In this document: positions 7,973 through 17,039 of the stretch, one piece after another | Layout of the letters: each line of letters begins with the position of its first letter | How positions within the stretch are numbered: the stretch's first letter is position 1 | NCBI RefSeq assembly: GCF_005145025.1 | Contig: NZ_CP039696.1 | Location: 25,920-89,919, forward strand | Origin: Novosphingobium sp. EMRT-2 | GTDB taxonomy: Bacteria > Pseudomonadota > Alphaproteobacteria > Sphingomonadales > Sphingomonadaceae | DNA: 64,000 nucleotides | Direction: 5' to 3' | Notes under the pieces: model-generated | Seen by the model: only the letters and a program-made list of their open reading frames with translations | Databases searched by the model: none | Told to the model about the DNA's origin: nothing | Program-made: the position numbers and the translations under genes

Positions 7973-8377
7973 ATGATGACGGACTTGAACGGCGAACAAT
8001 ATCGCCGCCTCCAACACGCTATAGCCTTCACACGCGAAAGCCTCGCTATCGCGGCGGAGCTGGGCGACGAATTATCAGCCTTTCAACTGAAACACGCGCT
8101 CCACGGCCTGCATTACCTCAGCGAGCTAGAGGCCAAAGGCCATGAAGATCGGGAGCCTGTAACCCTAACCGCGAGCGAGGCAGAGGCCCCGCGAACCGCT
8201 TGGATAATGAAAGATACGGACCTGAGTGATGAACAGGTTCGCCGCCTCGAACACGCCATAGACCTCGCGCGGCAAAGCCTCGTTATCGCGGTTGAGATGG
8301 ACGACGATATAACGGCGTTCCATCTCAAAACCGCGCTCCATTCTCTCGATTACTCTAGGAAATTGGTTTCCGCATGA
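7973..8377 (+). CDS. Hypothetical protein with an internal tandem duplication
   Basis: The 134-residue protein is two copies of a roughly 50-residue helical unit: LNGEQYRRLQHAIAFTRESL through HALHGLHYLSELEA, then LSDEQVRRLEHAIDLARQSL through TALHSLDYSRKLVSA, joined by an acidic linker. Both repeats keep EQ-RRL-HAI, LAIA/LVIA and FHLK/FQLK-AL positions, so the protein probably folds as a symmetric helical bundle. A second ATG lies one codon downstream. It is divergent from the XRE regulator gene and ends one base before the traC fragment on the other strand. No family recognised. Confidence 0.65.
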   Translation: MMTDLNGEQYRRLQHAIAFTRESLAIAAELGDELSAFQLKHALHGLHYLSELEAKGHEDREPVTLTASEAEAPRTAWIMKDTDLSDEQVRRLEHAIDLARQSLVIAVEMDDDITAFHLKTALHSLDYSRKLVSA

Positions 8378-8378
8378 T

Positions 8379-11111
8379 CTAGCGGCGAACGCTGCGGCGC
8401 TGGGCCGGTTGATCGTCTCCGACAACCGGCCCCGAACGCTCCCTTTCGCGCTCGCGGTCGAGAGGGATGCGGGGGGCTTCCCGTTCCTGCTGGCGCGGGT
8501 TCTCGATCGCGGCCCTGATCTGGCGCACCACGCCTTCCCGGCCCAACCGGCTGTTCTGCTGCAAATCGTTGAAGTCGGTAAAGCGCGCCGGGTCGGCCGC
8601 CTGCTCACCGGGGGCAAAGGTCGGGAACACGGGGACGCCATTGACGGCCGTTGCCGCTTGGGTCGCCTTCTCCTTGCCGGGGTTGTAGCCGAATTTCTCA
8701 AGGACGCGCTGATCGTCCTCGCCCATGATAAAAATCGGCTTGTCGGGGTAACGCTCGCGCAATGCGGCAGCGACGGCGGGAAGGTTGCCGGAATCGAACG
8801 CCGCAACCGTGGCATGGTCCACCACGCTAGAGACGGTCGCCATCGTCGCATATCCCTCGCCAATCATAATGCGCGGGGCCTTGTCGAGCGCGGCTAGGGC
8901 GGCCTGTGGCGTCACGCCCCCGTTGACCACATGGAAGCAGCCTTCCTTGTGGCTGTCCTTCGCAAAACGCTTGGTGCCGTCTTCCTGAATATATTGGGTG
9001 GTCCAGTGCCTACCGCTGGCGTCGATCGCCGGAAGGTGAATTGTGTTGTCGCCCCCGCTGGCCAGCGCGCCGATCGTGGGCGCTATGCCCTTCCGCTCCA
9101 TGTAGGGGGTAGCCTGCTCGATCGGGCGGCATTGTGCGGCGCGCTGCTGCACGCGCTCCGCCGTCGCATCATATGTCGCCGCCCGCTCCCGCTCCCGCTC
9201 CTCGCGCTTGGTGGCGGCCTCGGCGTTCAAGCGGGCCTTCTCCTCGTCGCTCAAGGTATAGCCGGTGCTTTTCCAGCGCATATCCAGCCCCGAACGGTTG
9301 TTCTTGATGTAGCCCGCTGGGTGGCCATCGGTGAAGGCGACATAAAAGCCCGCCGTCTCCCCCTTGCCGTCCCCGCTCGCGGGAACGCGGTGGGTCTTGC
9401 CGTCCATGATGGGATGGCCTGCGGGAACCTCAAGGCCAAGGGATTTCATGGCGTCGGCAAATTCGACCTCCGGGCTTTTCGCCTCCTGCTGGCGCGGCTG
9501 ATTATCTATTTTCCAGCGTGCCAGTTTCTCCGGGTCCGCGCCCTCCGGCGCATACCAGCTCTTGCGCGCGGCATCCCATTTTGCGCCGTTGGCCTTGGCA
9601 AGATTTCGCTCGCCATATGGCACCGCCAGATATTCGCGCGCCTTACGCGGGGTGTCCTTCATCGTTTGCCCTTCCTGCGGCTGCTCCGGGGCCGTGGGGC
9701 GCTGCGCGCGCTCGCCGGGGAGCGATTGGCCTAGATCTCCTGTGGGTGCCTCTACGGCGCTTGAAAGCCATTTCTGGAACGGCTCGACATTGACGCCTGC
9801 CGGGACATACCATGATTTTCCGGCCTTATCCCATTTCGCGCCCAAGGCTTTCGCCTCGTCCTTTTCCCGATAGGGGACCGCAAGATACGTGCGGGTGGAA
9901 GGCTCTGGCGCGGCGTCCCGCTGATCGGTCGCGGCGCTGCCCAAGCCCGGCGAATTGACCGCATAGAGAGGGGCCAAGCCCTGCCGCTCGCGGCGCTCAT
10001 CGGCATATTGCTCGGCCTTCAAATTGATAAGGCGGGCAACGTCCTCCGGGTTCTGGTCGCGGCCGTCAAAATCGGTGATCTGGTTCGGCCCAAGCGACAA
10101 GGCGATATAGCGGCGGCGTTCGCTATCTGCGGAATAGCCCGCCATAAGGTTTCGCTCGCCGTTCGGGGTTATCATCGTGCCGATCGGCCCGACGCCCTCA
10201 AATTGCCGTCGAACGGTGTGCATCGGCCCGCCACTATCAACCGGCTCCCAACCGTGCTTGTCGATCAGCGCGCGCAAAGTGCGGTCGGAATAGTGCTGCG
10301 GCTCCGGTATAGGATCGCCTATGGCGGCAACGGCCCCGGCTGCGGCGGCCCATCTGTCGCCGCTATGGTCTGTCAGCCGCTCGACCGTAAACCCGGAAGC
10401 ATTGAGCGCCGCCGCAAGCCCCGGTCTGGCGAAGGCGGCCTTTATACGCTCGTCCAGCTCCATATTGAGGTCGTCGGATATTACTAGGTCCGCTTCCTCG
10501 TTCCCCTCAAAATGTGGGCCGTTCTGCCACTCCTCATAGGCTTGAACAGTCTTGGCCATGTCCGCGACCGCAAGCCGATCGCCCTCATCAAGATCATTCT
10601 GGCGATATTCCTGCGCCTGCTGGAAGTCAGGCGGTAGAGTAACGCGGAACCTGTCAAAATCCTCGCGCGTGGCAGGCCGGATTTGGTCTAGCGGACTGGC
10701 ATAGAATGGCCCGTTAATCGGGTTGCGCCCGTCTATATTGCTGGCAAGAACGCCCAACATCGCCATGCCCGGCTGCTGATAGCAAAGCGTATTCTCGTTG
10801 CTGACGAAATATTGCGTATGGTCGTGTGCCTGCTCGACCTGCTGAACCTGCTTTTGTTCCAGCGCCAGAACATAGGTGTGAATCTTCTCGGCGTCCGATG
10901 CGGCACGGACAATCTCAAGCGGGTCTTCCTCAAGCACTTTGATCCATGATCCGACATAGGCCGCGTGCTGCTCCGGGTCGTGGCCGATCTGCAATTCCTG
11001 CCCGGTGATTAGGCTGGCTATCTCGGCCCGCAATTCTTCGCGGGCATAGCCTTCCGAACCGAACGGGTGCGCCAAATCCCGGTCAAGGCGGTTGGGGTGG
11101 CCAGTCCAGTG
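8379..11111 (-). pseudogene. traC: traC 3' part: zincin C-half, DUF5710-like repeats and Toprim primase, cut off by the RIT element
   Basis: The frame reads from the element junction as HWTGHPNRLDRDLAHPFGSE and continues YAREELRAEIASL, the part of ArdC/TraC proteins that follows the HELGH zinc motif. Two copies of a YLAVPYxE...AKALGAKWDKAGKSWYVP unit (DUF5710-like) follow, then a primase-type Toprim region (IMIGEGYATMATVSSVVDHA, then PIFIMGEDDQ). IncP TraC is a DNA primase with an ArdC-like N-terminus that enters the recipient with the transferred strand. The first usable start is a TTG near 11075 without a clear ribosome site. With 16146-16769 the two parts make exactly 1,119 codons, so precise loss of the insertion would restore traC. 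Confidence 0.85.
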
Positions 11112-11140
11112 CCCTTTATGCCGATATCGGCATAAAGGGC
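11111..11140. repeat. Perfect 30-bp palindrome at the left RIT junction
   Basis: The sequence is a perfect palindrome around the centre ATAT, with arms GCCCTTTATGCCG and their complement. TTATGCCG is also the repeated motif of the element's terminal repeats, so this looks like a core recombination site made of two opposed recombinase-binding half-sites. Confidence 0.75.
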
Positions 11141-11224
11141 ATTATGCCGCGTGCCGGATTATGCCGCATGGCCTTTGAGAATGGTGGTTGTCCGTGGGTC
11201 AGCCATGCGGCGGTTCGGCATAAT
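11139..11224. repeat. Left terminal inverted repeat of the RIT element
   Basis: It contains TTATGCCGCGTGCCGGATTA followed by TGCCGCATGGCCT and ends GGTTCGGCATAATC. These blocks recur inverted at the right end. The middle 40 or so bases differ between the two ends. Confidence 0.8.
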
Positions 11225-12225
11225 CAGAGGGCTTCGAGCCAGGCGAGAAGCTCGTCGTCGGGACGGAACCTGCCGGGTCGAGTTTGTGGCGCAGCAACGC
11301 TGGCCAGTGCCTTTTCCTTCAGCCGCATGTCGGCATGGATGTAGATTTGCGTCGTCTCGACGGATTCATGCCCGAGCCAAAGCGCAATGACCGACTGATC
11401 GACGCCATGGTGAAGCAGTTCCATAGCGGTGCTGTGGCGCAGGGTATGCGGGGTCACCCGCTTGCTGGCGAGGCTTGGGCAGGAACGCGCAGCAGTCAGA
11501 CAGTGTTTGCGGACCAGATGTTCGAGGGCATCACGCGAGAGTGGATCGCCACGGATGGAGGGGAACAGCGGCCCATCATCGTCACTGTGCCATTCTTTCA
11601 ACCAGTTTTGCAGAGCCTTGGCGGTATCCCGACGAAGCGGCGTGCAACGTTCCTTGCGACCTTTACCCAGACAGCGGACATGTGCCCCGGTGCCGAGGAC
11701 AACATCCCTGCGGCGCAGACCGGTCAGTTCCGATGCCCGCAGGCCCGTTTGCAGGGCGACCAGCAGCAGGATGTGGTCTCGCCGACCGGTCCAGGTCGAA
11801 CGGTCGGGCGCAGCCAGCAATGCCGCGATCTCGGGTCCGTCGAGGAACGTGACGCTTCTCTTCACATAGCGCTTGTCCGGCAGAGCGAGGATTCTCTGGC
11901 AGTGCAGCAGCCACTCCGGCTCGTTCATGGCGACATAGCGGAAGAAGGACCGGATGGCGGCAAGGCGCGTATTGCGGCTTCGCGCGCCATTGCCTCGCGC
12001 CGTTTCGATATGGATGAGGAAGTCGCCGATCACGTCGGCATCAAGATCGGCGATGCCGAGCCTCGTCGGCGGCTTTCCCGATCGTGCGGCGGCAAAGCGG
12101 ACCAGAAGCCGGAACGTATCGCGATATCCCGCGATCGTATGGCGACTTGCCTCCATCTGCGTGCAAAGCCGGTCGGTGAAGAAGCGCTGGAGCAGCGCCG
12201 GGAACGTCATGCCGGTCATGAGCAT
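11224..12225 (-). CDS. Tyrosine recombinase, third of the RIT trio
   Basis: The 333-residue protein has an N-terminal SAM-like core-binding domain and a C-terminal catalytic domain with TGLRASELTGL (first Arg), TPHTLRHSTAMELL (His-x-x-Arg), LWLGHESVETT (His) and IYIHADM (nucleophilic Tyr). All residues for DNA cleavage and rejoining are present. Its start overlaps the end of the second recombinase by 10 bases, so the three genes are probably translated as an operon. The trio is thought to act together on the element ends; individual roles are not known. Confidence 0.88.
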   Translation of the reverse strand: MLMTGMTFPALLQRFFTDRLCTQMEASRHTIAGYRDTFRLLVRFAAARSGKPPTRLGIADLDADVIGDFLIHIETARGNGARSRNTRLAAIRSFFRYVAMNEPEWLLHCQRILALPDKRYVKRSVTFLDGPEIAALLAAPDRSTWTGRRDHILLLVALQTGLRASELTGLRRRDVVLGTGAHVRCLGKGRKERCTPLRRDTAKALQNWLKEWHSDDDGPLFPSIRGDPLSRDALEHLVRKHCLTAARSCPSLASKRVTPHTLRHSTAMELLHHGVDQSVIALWLGHESVETTQIYIHADMRLKEKALASVAAPQTRPGRFRPDDELLAWLEAL

Positions 12226-13184
12226 ATCTCCCGATCATGCGGATCGGTGATCCGGGCTGACGCCAGATCCAGCAGTTCTGGAACTGCCTCGATATACCAG
12301 TATGTGTGATCGGGATTGGCGTGGCCAAGCCATGTGGTCAGCTTGACCATTTCCCGTGCCGGATCCTTGCCGGATCTGTACCAGTCGATCATCGTTCGCG
12401 CAGCGAAGCTGTGCCGCAGGTCGTGGATGCGGGGACCACGACCGTGGCGCCCCTTGGTCTGAGGTTCACGCAGGCCAATGCGTTGGCACACATGTGCAAA
12501 GTTGTAGCGCGCGCCGCAATCGCCGAGCCTGCTTCCATCGCATTTGACGAAGAACGGAACCGATGCGGCCCCCAGCAACCGGTCCCTCTGGGCGATATAG
12601 GCGCGCAGCCGGTCGAGAACAGTATCGTGAACGGGAAGCAGGCGCTCCTTGCCAAGCTTGCCGCAGCGGATGTGAACGATACCGGTATCGAGATCGACGT
12701 CGCCGGTATTGAGGCTCAGCGCCTCATTGATCCGCATGCCCGTCACCGCGATCAACCCGAACAGGGTCGAACAGGTCAGACCGCGCATGCCATAGATTGA
12801 CGGCAACTGCGCTGCTTCTTCGACGATGGTGGCGATCTGCGCAGGGGTGAAGATATAGGGATGCGTTCTGCAATAGCGGTAAGGGATCAGCCCACGGGGA
12901 AGCACTTCATGGGCAGCGTCCATGCCATGAAGCCACTGGCTGAACAGGCGTACCATGAGGAAGCGAGCGCCCCATGTCGATCGTCTGGCGTTGCCGAACG
13001 CTCCCTGCCAGCGCAGGAACAGGTCGGTCGTGACATGATCGACGCCCTGCTCATCGGCATATTGCACGAAGCGGCGCAGCGCCCTTTCGGCTGTGCCCAG
13101 ATCATATCCGAGGCTGCGCCTAACGCTGAGATAGCGGTCAAGTTCATGAGCGAGAGTCATTGTGCCTCTCCCGCCACCGGCCAC
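12216..13184 (-). CDS. Tyrosine recombinase, second of the RIT trio
   Basis: The 322-residue integrase-family protein has TGMRINEALSLNTGDVDLD (catalytic Arg), RIHDLRHSFAARTM (His-x-x-Arg), WLGHANPDHTYWYIEA (His and Tyr). An insertion with DWYRSGKDPAREMVKL precedes the last motifs. The start overlaps the upstream recombinase by 28 bases and the end overlaps the next one by 10, showing coupled expression. The length is in the usual range for the middle RIT recombinase. Confidence 0.88.
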   Translation of the reverse strand: MAGGGRGTMTLAHELDRYLSVRRSLGYDLGTAERALRRFVQYADEQGVDHVTTDLFLRWQGAFGNARRSTWGARFLMVRLFSQWLHGMDAAHEVLPRGLIPYRYCRTHPYIFTPAQIATIVEEAAQLPSIYGMRGLTCSTLFGLIAVTGMRINEALSLNTGDVDLDTGIVHIRCGKLGKERLLPVHDTVLDRLRAYIAQRDRLLGAASVPFFVKCDGSRLGDCGARYNFAHVCQRIGLREPQTKGRHGRGPRIHDLRHSFAARTMIDWYRSGKDPAREMVKLTTWLGHANPDHTYWYIEAVPELLDLASARITDPHDREICS

Positions 13185-14371
13185 GGTTTTGCGATCGAGC
13201 GCAGGCCGTCGATATCCAGCTTCGCATAGATCATCGTCGAAGCGCGCGACCTATGGCGCAGCATGTCGCCGATTTCGGCAAGTGACGCGCCGTTGCGCAC
13301 CATGTTCGTCGCCAGGCTGTGGCGAAGGACATGCGATCCTACATACGGGCCGGGCGGCGTGACGCCGGTCGCGGCGAAGGCATCCTGCAATATGGTGTTG
13401 ATGACCTGCCCATCCTTGAAGGGGCCATTTGGCGCCCGCAACGAGACGAACAGCGTCCGTGATCCCGATACGCGCTCCTGACGGATATAGGCTGCGATCG
13501 CTTCTCCGACATCCGGCGGGACAGGCAGGCGATCATGCCGCTGGCCCTTGCCCCTGACGAGCAACTCACCGGCGCGCCAGTCGACATCGTCAAGCTGGAT
13601 GGCGATCACCTCCGGTGCCCGCAGCCCGAGCCGCGCCATCATCAGCAGCATCGCATGATCGCGCAGTCCATGCTTCGGATTGTCGCGGACCCATGCGAGC
13701 AGGGCTTCGATCTGCTCAGGCGACAGGAAGCGCGGGAGCCTCGCACCCCAGCGCTGGGCGACGGTCGGCACGCACAGCGCAAGGTTGGTTTCCGTGACGC
13801 CGCGCTGGAACAGATATTGGAAGAAGTTGCGCAGGTGGGTGGCGGCGGTCTTGTCGCGATAGGGACCTTTTCTCCCAAGCAGATATTGAAGGAAGGATAT
13901 CACATCGCCTGCGCTGACCGCCGCGAGATCGGTTTCGTCACTGCCGAACCGATGGTCGAGGAAGCGGTCGGCAAAGCGCCAGGAATGGTAGATCGTGCGC
14001 GGGCTTAACCCGCGTTGCCTAATCAGATACTCTTCATAATCGACGCGCAACGCTGCACGGGCTATCTGCTCCGGTGTCACGATCGGAGCTGGCACCGTGC
14101 CGCTGGAGATAAGATGGGCGACGAAGCGTCGCGCGATATTCTGGCATTTGTTGGGCTCGCGCCGGTTGCGTTCGTCATTGCGAACCAACTCGGCCGCCCG
14201 TTCCGCTGTCAGGTCTTGTGGCGATATTCCGGCGGCTTCGAGCAGGGATACCAAGCGCGTCAGCAGGACCCGATAGGCCTTTATCGTTTGAGGCTTGTAG
14301 TTTTCGGCGGTCAGCCGCTCCATGAACGTAGCGATATCTCGGTCGAACTGGGATTGCAGGTCGTTCGGCAT
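13157..14371 (-). CDS. Tyrosine recombinase, first of the RIT trio
   Basis: At 404 residues this is the longest of the three. It has a long N-terminal helical region (RDIATFMERLTAENYKPQTI), a core-binding domain, and catalytic motifs LGLRAPEVIAIQLDDVDW, SHVLRHSLATNMV, MLRHRSRASTMIYAKLD with the Tyr. It is first in the operon, reading away from the cargo genes. The 126-bp gap to the divergent cargo gene at 14498 presumably holds both promoters. Confidence 0.88.
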   Translation of the reverse strand: MPNDLQSQFDRDIATFMERLTAENYKPQTIKAYRVLLTRLVSLLEAAGISPQDLTAERAAELVRNDERNRREPNKCQNIARRFVAHLISSGTVPAPIVTPEQIARAALRVDYEEYLIRQRGLSPRTIYHSWRFADRFLDHRFGSDETDLAAVSAGDVISFLQYLLGRKGPYRDKTAATHLRNFFQYLFQRGVTETNLALCVPTVAQRWGARLPRFLSPEQIEALLAWVRDNPKHGLRDHAMLLMMARLGLRAPEVIAIQLDDVDWRAGELLVRGKGQRHDRLPVPPDVGEAIAAYIRQERVSGSRTLFVSLRAPNGPFKDGQVINTILQDAFAATGVTPPGPYVGSHVLRHSLATNMVRNGASLAEIGDMLRHRSRASTMIYAKLDIDGLRSIAKPWPVAGEAQ

Positions 14372-14497
14372 TTTTCGTGCTCCTTGCTATGGAAGCACGA
14401 TCCGACCCTTGCGACCGCCCCGACCGCAATACTATCGTCAGCTCGTCATTGCCGATTAGGGCATGACGATCATGATCTTTGTTGCGGGCGGGACGAT

Positions 14498-15142
14498 ATG
14501 AAGAAGGCGACCAAGGGGCCGAGCATTAAGACTGCCCAGGCATTGTTAGCCAAGCATGAGTGCCCCGTGCCGTTCCATGAGGTACGCACCCGCTTCCTGG
14601 GCAATATTGCAACGCCCGCGATTTCGGCCTCGCCGCTTCAGATCATCAAAGACCTTTGGGGTGGCGAACTGCCGCCCTTTGACAGCATCGAGGAGGTCAA
14701 CGAACTGCTCGATACTCTCGTGCAAGGGCTGTGGAACGACCTGACCCGGCATCAGAAGCGCAGCCAGCCGTTCCGGCTGACCCGCCCGCCCACGGAGCCT
14801 ACCGCCGTCGACCTGGGCCAATATGGCCTCGTTCGCCTCCAGGAACTGGATGGGTTCATTGAAGGCCTGTTCAATGGCGAGGACGTCATCGATCTGCCTG
14901 AGCGGGCACACGAGGCCGTCGACCGTCTTGCGGAGATGCGCGCTATGATGGCGGGTATTTGCGAGCTGGTTTCGCACGCACCCGATGCCGATGACGCCGC
15001 CAAGCTCGACACGACGTTCAAGCATTTGCGCGAACTGACGCGGATCATGGAGACCGAGATCCACGAGGCCGTATTGTCCTGCACTCGCGCTCGCCGCCAG
15101 ATGATCGAGGGCATCCTCACCGAGAAGCCGACGGTGCATTGA
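14498..15142 (+). CDS. RIT cargo gene 1, hypothetical protein, 214 aa
   Basis: The product begins MKKATKGPSIKTAQALLAKH and is mostly helical, with an acidic middle (PERAHEAVDRLAEMRAMM) and a C-terminal helix carrying CTRARRQMIEGI. I chose the ATG at 14498 because upstream in-frame sequence overlaps the divergent recombinase gene. Its TGA is within 10 bases of the next cargo gene. I do not recognise a family, although Phe/Gly-rich NIATPAISASPLQIIKDLWG looks conserved in style. It is not part of the minimal recombinase set, so it is a passenger or accessory factor. Confidence 0.6.
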   Translation: MKKATKGPSIKTAQALLAKHECPVPFHEVRTRFLGNIATPAISASPLQIIKDLWGGELPPFDSIEEVNELLDTLVQGLWNDLTRHQKRSQPFRLTRPPTEPTAVDLGQYGLVRLQELDGFIEGLFNGEDVIDLPERAHEAVDRLAEMRAMMAGICELVSHAPDADDAAKLDTTFKHLRELTRIMETEIHEAVLSCTRARRQMIEGILTEKPTVH

Positions 15143-15147
15143 CGGCG

Positions 15148-15585
15148 ATGATGTCCGAAGACCAACTCCGCGAGAAGCTGCGCAAGATCGAGGCGCTATA
15201 TGCTGGTGCCAAGACCGATGGTGAGAAGTCCGCCGCCGGCGCGGCGGCGGAGCGCATCAGGGTCAAATTCGAGAACGCCAGCAAGCAGGAACGTGCCGAA
15301 GAGTTCAAATTCTCGATTGCAGATCCCTGGTCACGTCAGCTTTTTATCGCCCTATGCCGCCGATACGGCATCAAGCCCTTCCGCTACACGCGGATGCACC
15401 GTCAGACCGTCATTATCCGTGCCCCGGCCAGCTTCGTCCAGATGACGCTTTGGCCCGAGTTTGAGGAACTGAGCAGCGCCCTCACTGCCCATCTCGACGA
15501 GATTACCACCAAGATCATCCGCGAGGAGGTGCACGAAGCCACCCAGGATGCCGACGAGGTACGCGAACCGCGCCAGCTGCCATGA
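15148..15585 (+). CDS. RIT cargo gene 2, DUF2786-like protein
   Basis: The first 40 residues (MSEDQLREKLRKIEALYAGA, then KTDGEKSAAGAAAERIRVKF) resemble the DUF2786 helical domain found in phage and plasmid proteins. The rest has a small alpha/beta pattern with TRMHRQTVIIRAPASFV. A TTG at 15139 overlapping the upstream stop, or ATGs at 15148 and 15151, could all serve as start. It is transcribed with cargo gene 1. Role unknown. Confidence 0.6.
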   Translation: MMSEDQLREKLRKIEALYAGAKTDGEKSAAGAAAERIRVKFENASKQERAEEFKFSIADPWSRQLFIALCRRYGIKPFRYTRMHRQTVIIRAPASFVQMTLWPEFEELSSALTAHLDEITTKIIREEVHEATQDADEVREPRQLP

Positions 15586-15981
15586 CTAGATTCTAGACCA
15601 ACTTCGCCTTGGCTCGCGGAGGGCAAGTGCAAGCGTGCTATTGTCACCTCTGTCGATGTCGATCACGTGCCGTGTCTGGAAAGGAAGCTCGATACCGCTC
15701 CAGAACTCGTCGTTCTCGCCAATGGCGCTCGGGTCGTTATCGAGAAGTCCGAGGAAGCCCTCAGGCAGTCGCTCGCGAACCAACACCCACATCCGCTCGA
15801 CTGCTATGGGTTCATCAGGATCATCAAGGCTGATTTGAAATATAAGCTTTACCAGATCGCCCGGCTGCAGATTTTCCCGATCCTCCCGCTCTGGTATCCA
15901 AAATGTGCTCGGCGCATCCGCGTGATACACCTCTCCATCTTCAAGGCACCATCCGTCGATCTGCAAATCTGGTTCCCGCAT
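15586..15981 (-). CDS. RIT cargo gene 3, DUF2314-like protein
   Basis: The 131-residue product contains LQPGDLVKLIFQISLDDPDE, a following AVERMWVLVRERLPEG, and LLDNDPS, which resemble the DUF2314 fold of small beta-rich proteins of unknown function, some of them near immunity loci. It is on the minus strand, convergent with the two other cargo genes, and lies directly inside the right terminal repeat. The assignment rests on the MWV...GxLDNDP pattern and is tentative. Confidence 0.5.
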   Translation of the reverse strand: MREPDLQIDGWCLEDGEVYHADAPSTFWIPEREDRENLQPGDLVKLIFQISLDDPDEPIAVERMWVLVRERLPEGFLGLLDNDPSAIGENDEFWSGIELPFQTRHVIDIDRGDNSTLALALREPRRSWSRI

Positions 15982-16063
15982 ATCACTTATCTAACCTGCA
16001 GCGAGAACGACAGCAACTCGCTCCAACTCGGGCACGCCAACTCTGTCGGACGAAGCTTTGATT

Positions 16064-16145
16064 ATGCCGAACCAACGTATAGCTGATCCGCAGAAAACAA
16101 GCGTTCCGATAGGCCATGCGGCATAATCCGGCACGCGGCATAATG
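16064..16145. repeat. Right terminal inverted repeat of the RIT element
   Basis: Read inverted, it repeats the left end: ATTATGCCGCGTGCC, GGATTATGCCGCATGGCCT, then a different middle and GGTTCGGCATAATC. It joins traC sequence (ACCCAGCTCGTG) at 16146. Confidence 0.8.
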
Positions 16146-16769
16146 ACCCAGCTCGTGCAGCGCCGTGGCGTAGAACCGATCCGCGCTCGGAAACTGGCTC
16201 CGCAACGGCAAGGTGATGCTGTCGGTCGAAGGCCGATAATAGGCGCGGTCGCCCGCTTCCTCGGTGATTTTCGCGCCCGACGCCCGCAAGATGGCCTCGG
16301 CCCGCTCCACCGGATTCCATTCGTGCGTAGTGGTGACGATCGGGGGAAGCCCGTCGATCTGCTCGGCGTTGAACACCACGGCATAAAACGCACGGGGCCG
16401 CTCAAGCTCGACCTTCTCTTTCCTCTGGCGACCCTCGGCATCCAGAACGGGCTTACCGCTCTCGTCCCGAACTACCCGCTCCTCCTCGAACTGCCAGTAT
16501 TGGACAAGGGAGCCTTTCTCGCCCTTCCGCACCTGTGCGCCTTGGGCTGCGGCCTGCTTGTATGTCAGCCAGCGATTATCAGCCCGGCCCTCGGACATGA
16601 GATTGAGGACATTGACGCCGCGATAGCGTTTTCCCGTGGTGGGGTTGAACGGCAACCCGCTGCTGCCCGTCGCCTCCCAAGGCTTTTGCCAAGGGGCGGT
16701 GCCCTGCTTCAACTGCTCTATCAGCTTGTCGGCAACGCGCTGGTGAAAAGGTATCTTGCCCTCGGCCAT
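16146..16769 (-). pseudogene. traC: traC 5' part: ArdC-like ssDNA-binding and zincin N-half
   Basis: The 208 codons encode MAEGKIPFHQRVADKLIEQL, an ArdC/TraC N-terminal single-strand DNA-binding domain (PWQKPWEATGSSGLPFNP, VNVLNLMSEGRADNRWLTY), and run into the zincin motif FYATALHELG, where the RIT element interrupts. The present frame reads on into the terminal repeat (AACRIMPHGLSERL...) and stops at 16062, so a truncated ArdC-like protein of about 235 residues could still be made. It would lack the residues after the HELGH histidines. ArdC-type domains are antirestriction factors that protect incoming single strands. Confidence 0.85.
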
Positions 16770-16787
16770 ATCCTCGCCTCCTCCCGA

Positions 16788-17039
16788 TTAGTCGGCGCTG
16801 CGCGCTGCCGCGATCAATTCGCCGCGTCCCGTGGCGATCGGCTCCGCGTCACCCTCAAGCCCTTCCTCGGCCTCGCGCGCGTCATCCTCGCTCATGGCGT
16901 CCTCGACAAAGGCCCCTGCCCTCTCCGCCTCCTCTGGATCGAACTCGACAACCGCACCGGGAATCTCGGCATCGGCAAGTTTGCGCGTCACCAGCTCGTC
17001 AAGAGTGGGCACGTCCTGTCCGTTGGGCTGATCCGTCAT
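16788..17039 (-). CDS. traD: TraD-position small acidic protein, 83 aa
   Basis: A very acidic small protein ([20 protein letters not shown], then [18 protein letters not shown]) between the topoisomerase and traC genes. RP4 has the small gene traD at this position. The name is by position; I see no diagnostic motif. Its start overlaps the traE stop by 4 bases and it ends 18 bases before traC, so it is within the Tra1 operon. Confidence 0.6.
   Translation of the reverse strand: MTDQPNGQDVPTLDELVTRKLADAEIPGAVVEFDPEEAERAGAFVEDAMSEDDAREAEEGLEGDAEPIATGRGELIAAARSAD

Larger units (their letters stand above)
11112..16145. mobile_element. RIT (recombinase in trio) element, 5,034 bp, inserted in traC
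   Basis: The element has three adjacent tyrosine-recombinase genes transcribed together on the minus strand (14371 down to 11224), three cargo genes, and terminal inverted repeats of about 90 bp. Removing 11112-16145 joins the two traC parts in frame at HELG|HWTGH. No clear target duplication is present; only TG is shared at the junctions, so the ends could shift by 2 bases. RIT elements are known as trios of this kind with inverted repeats. The left end carries an additional perfect palindrome (11111-11140) that the right end lacks. Confidence 0.88.

Noticed and set aside
8931..9734. A 267-codon plus-strand frame opposite traC
   Set aside because: Antisense shadow of the conserved DUF5710/Toprim coding region.
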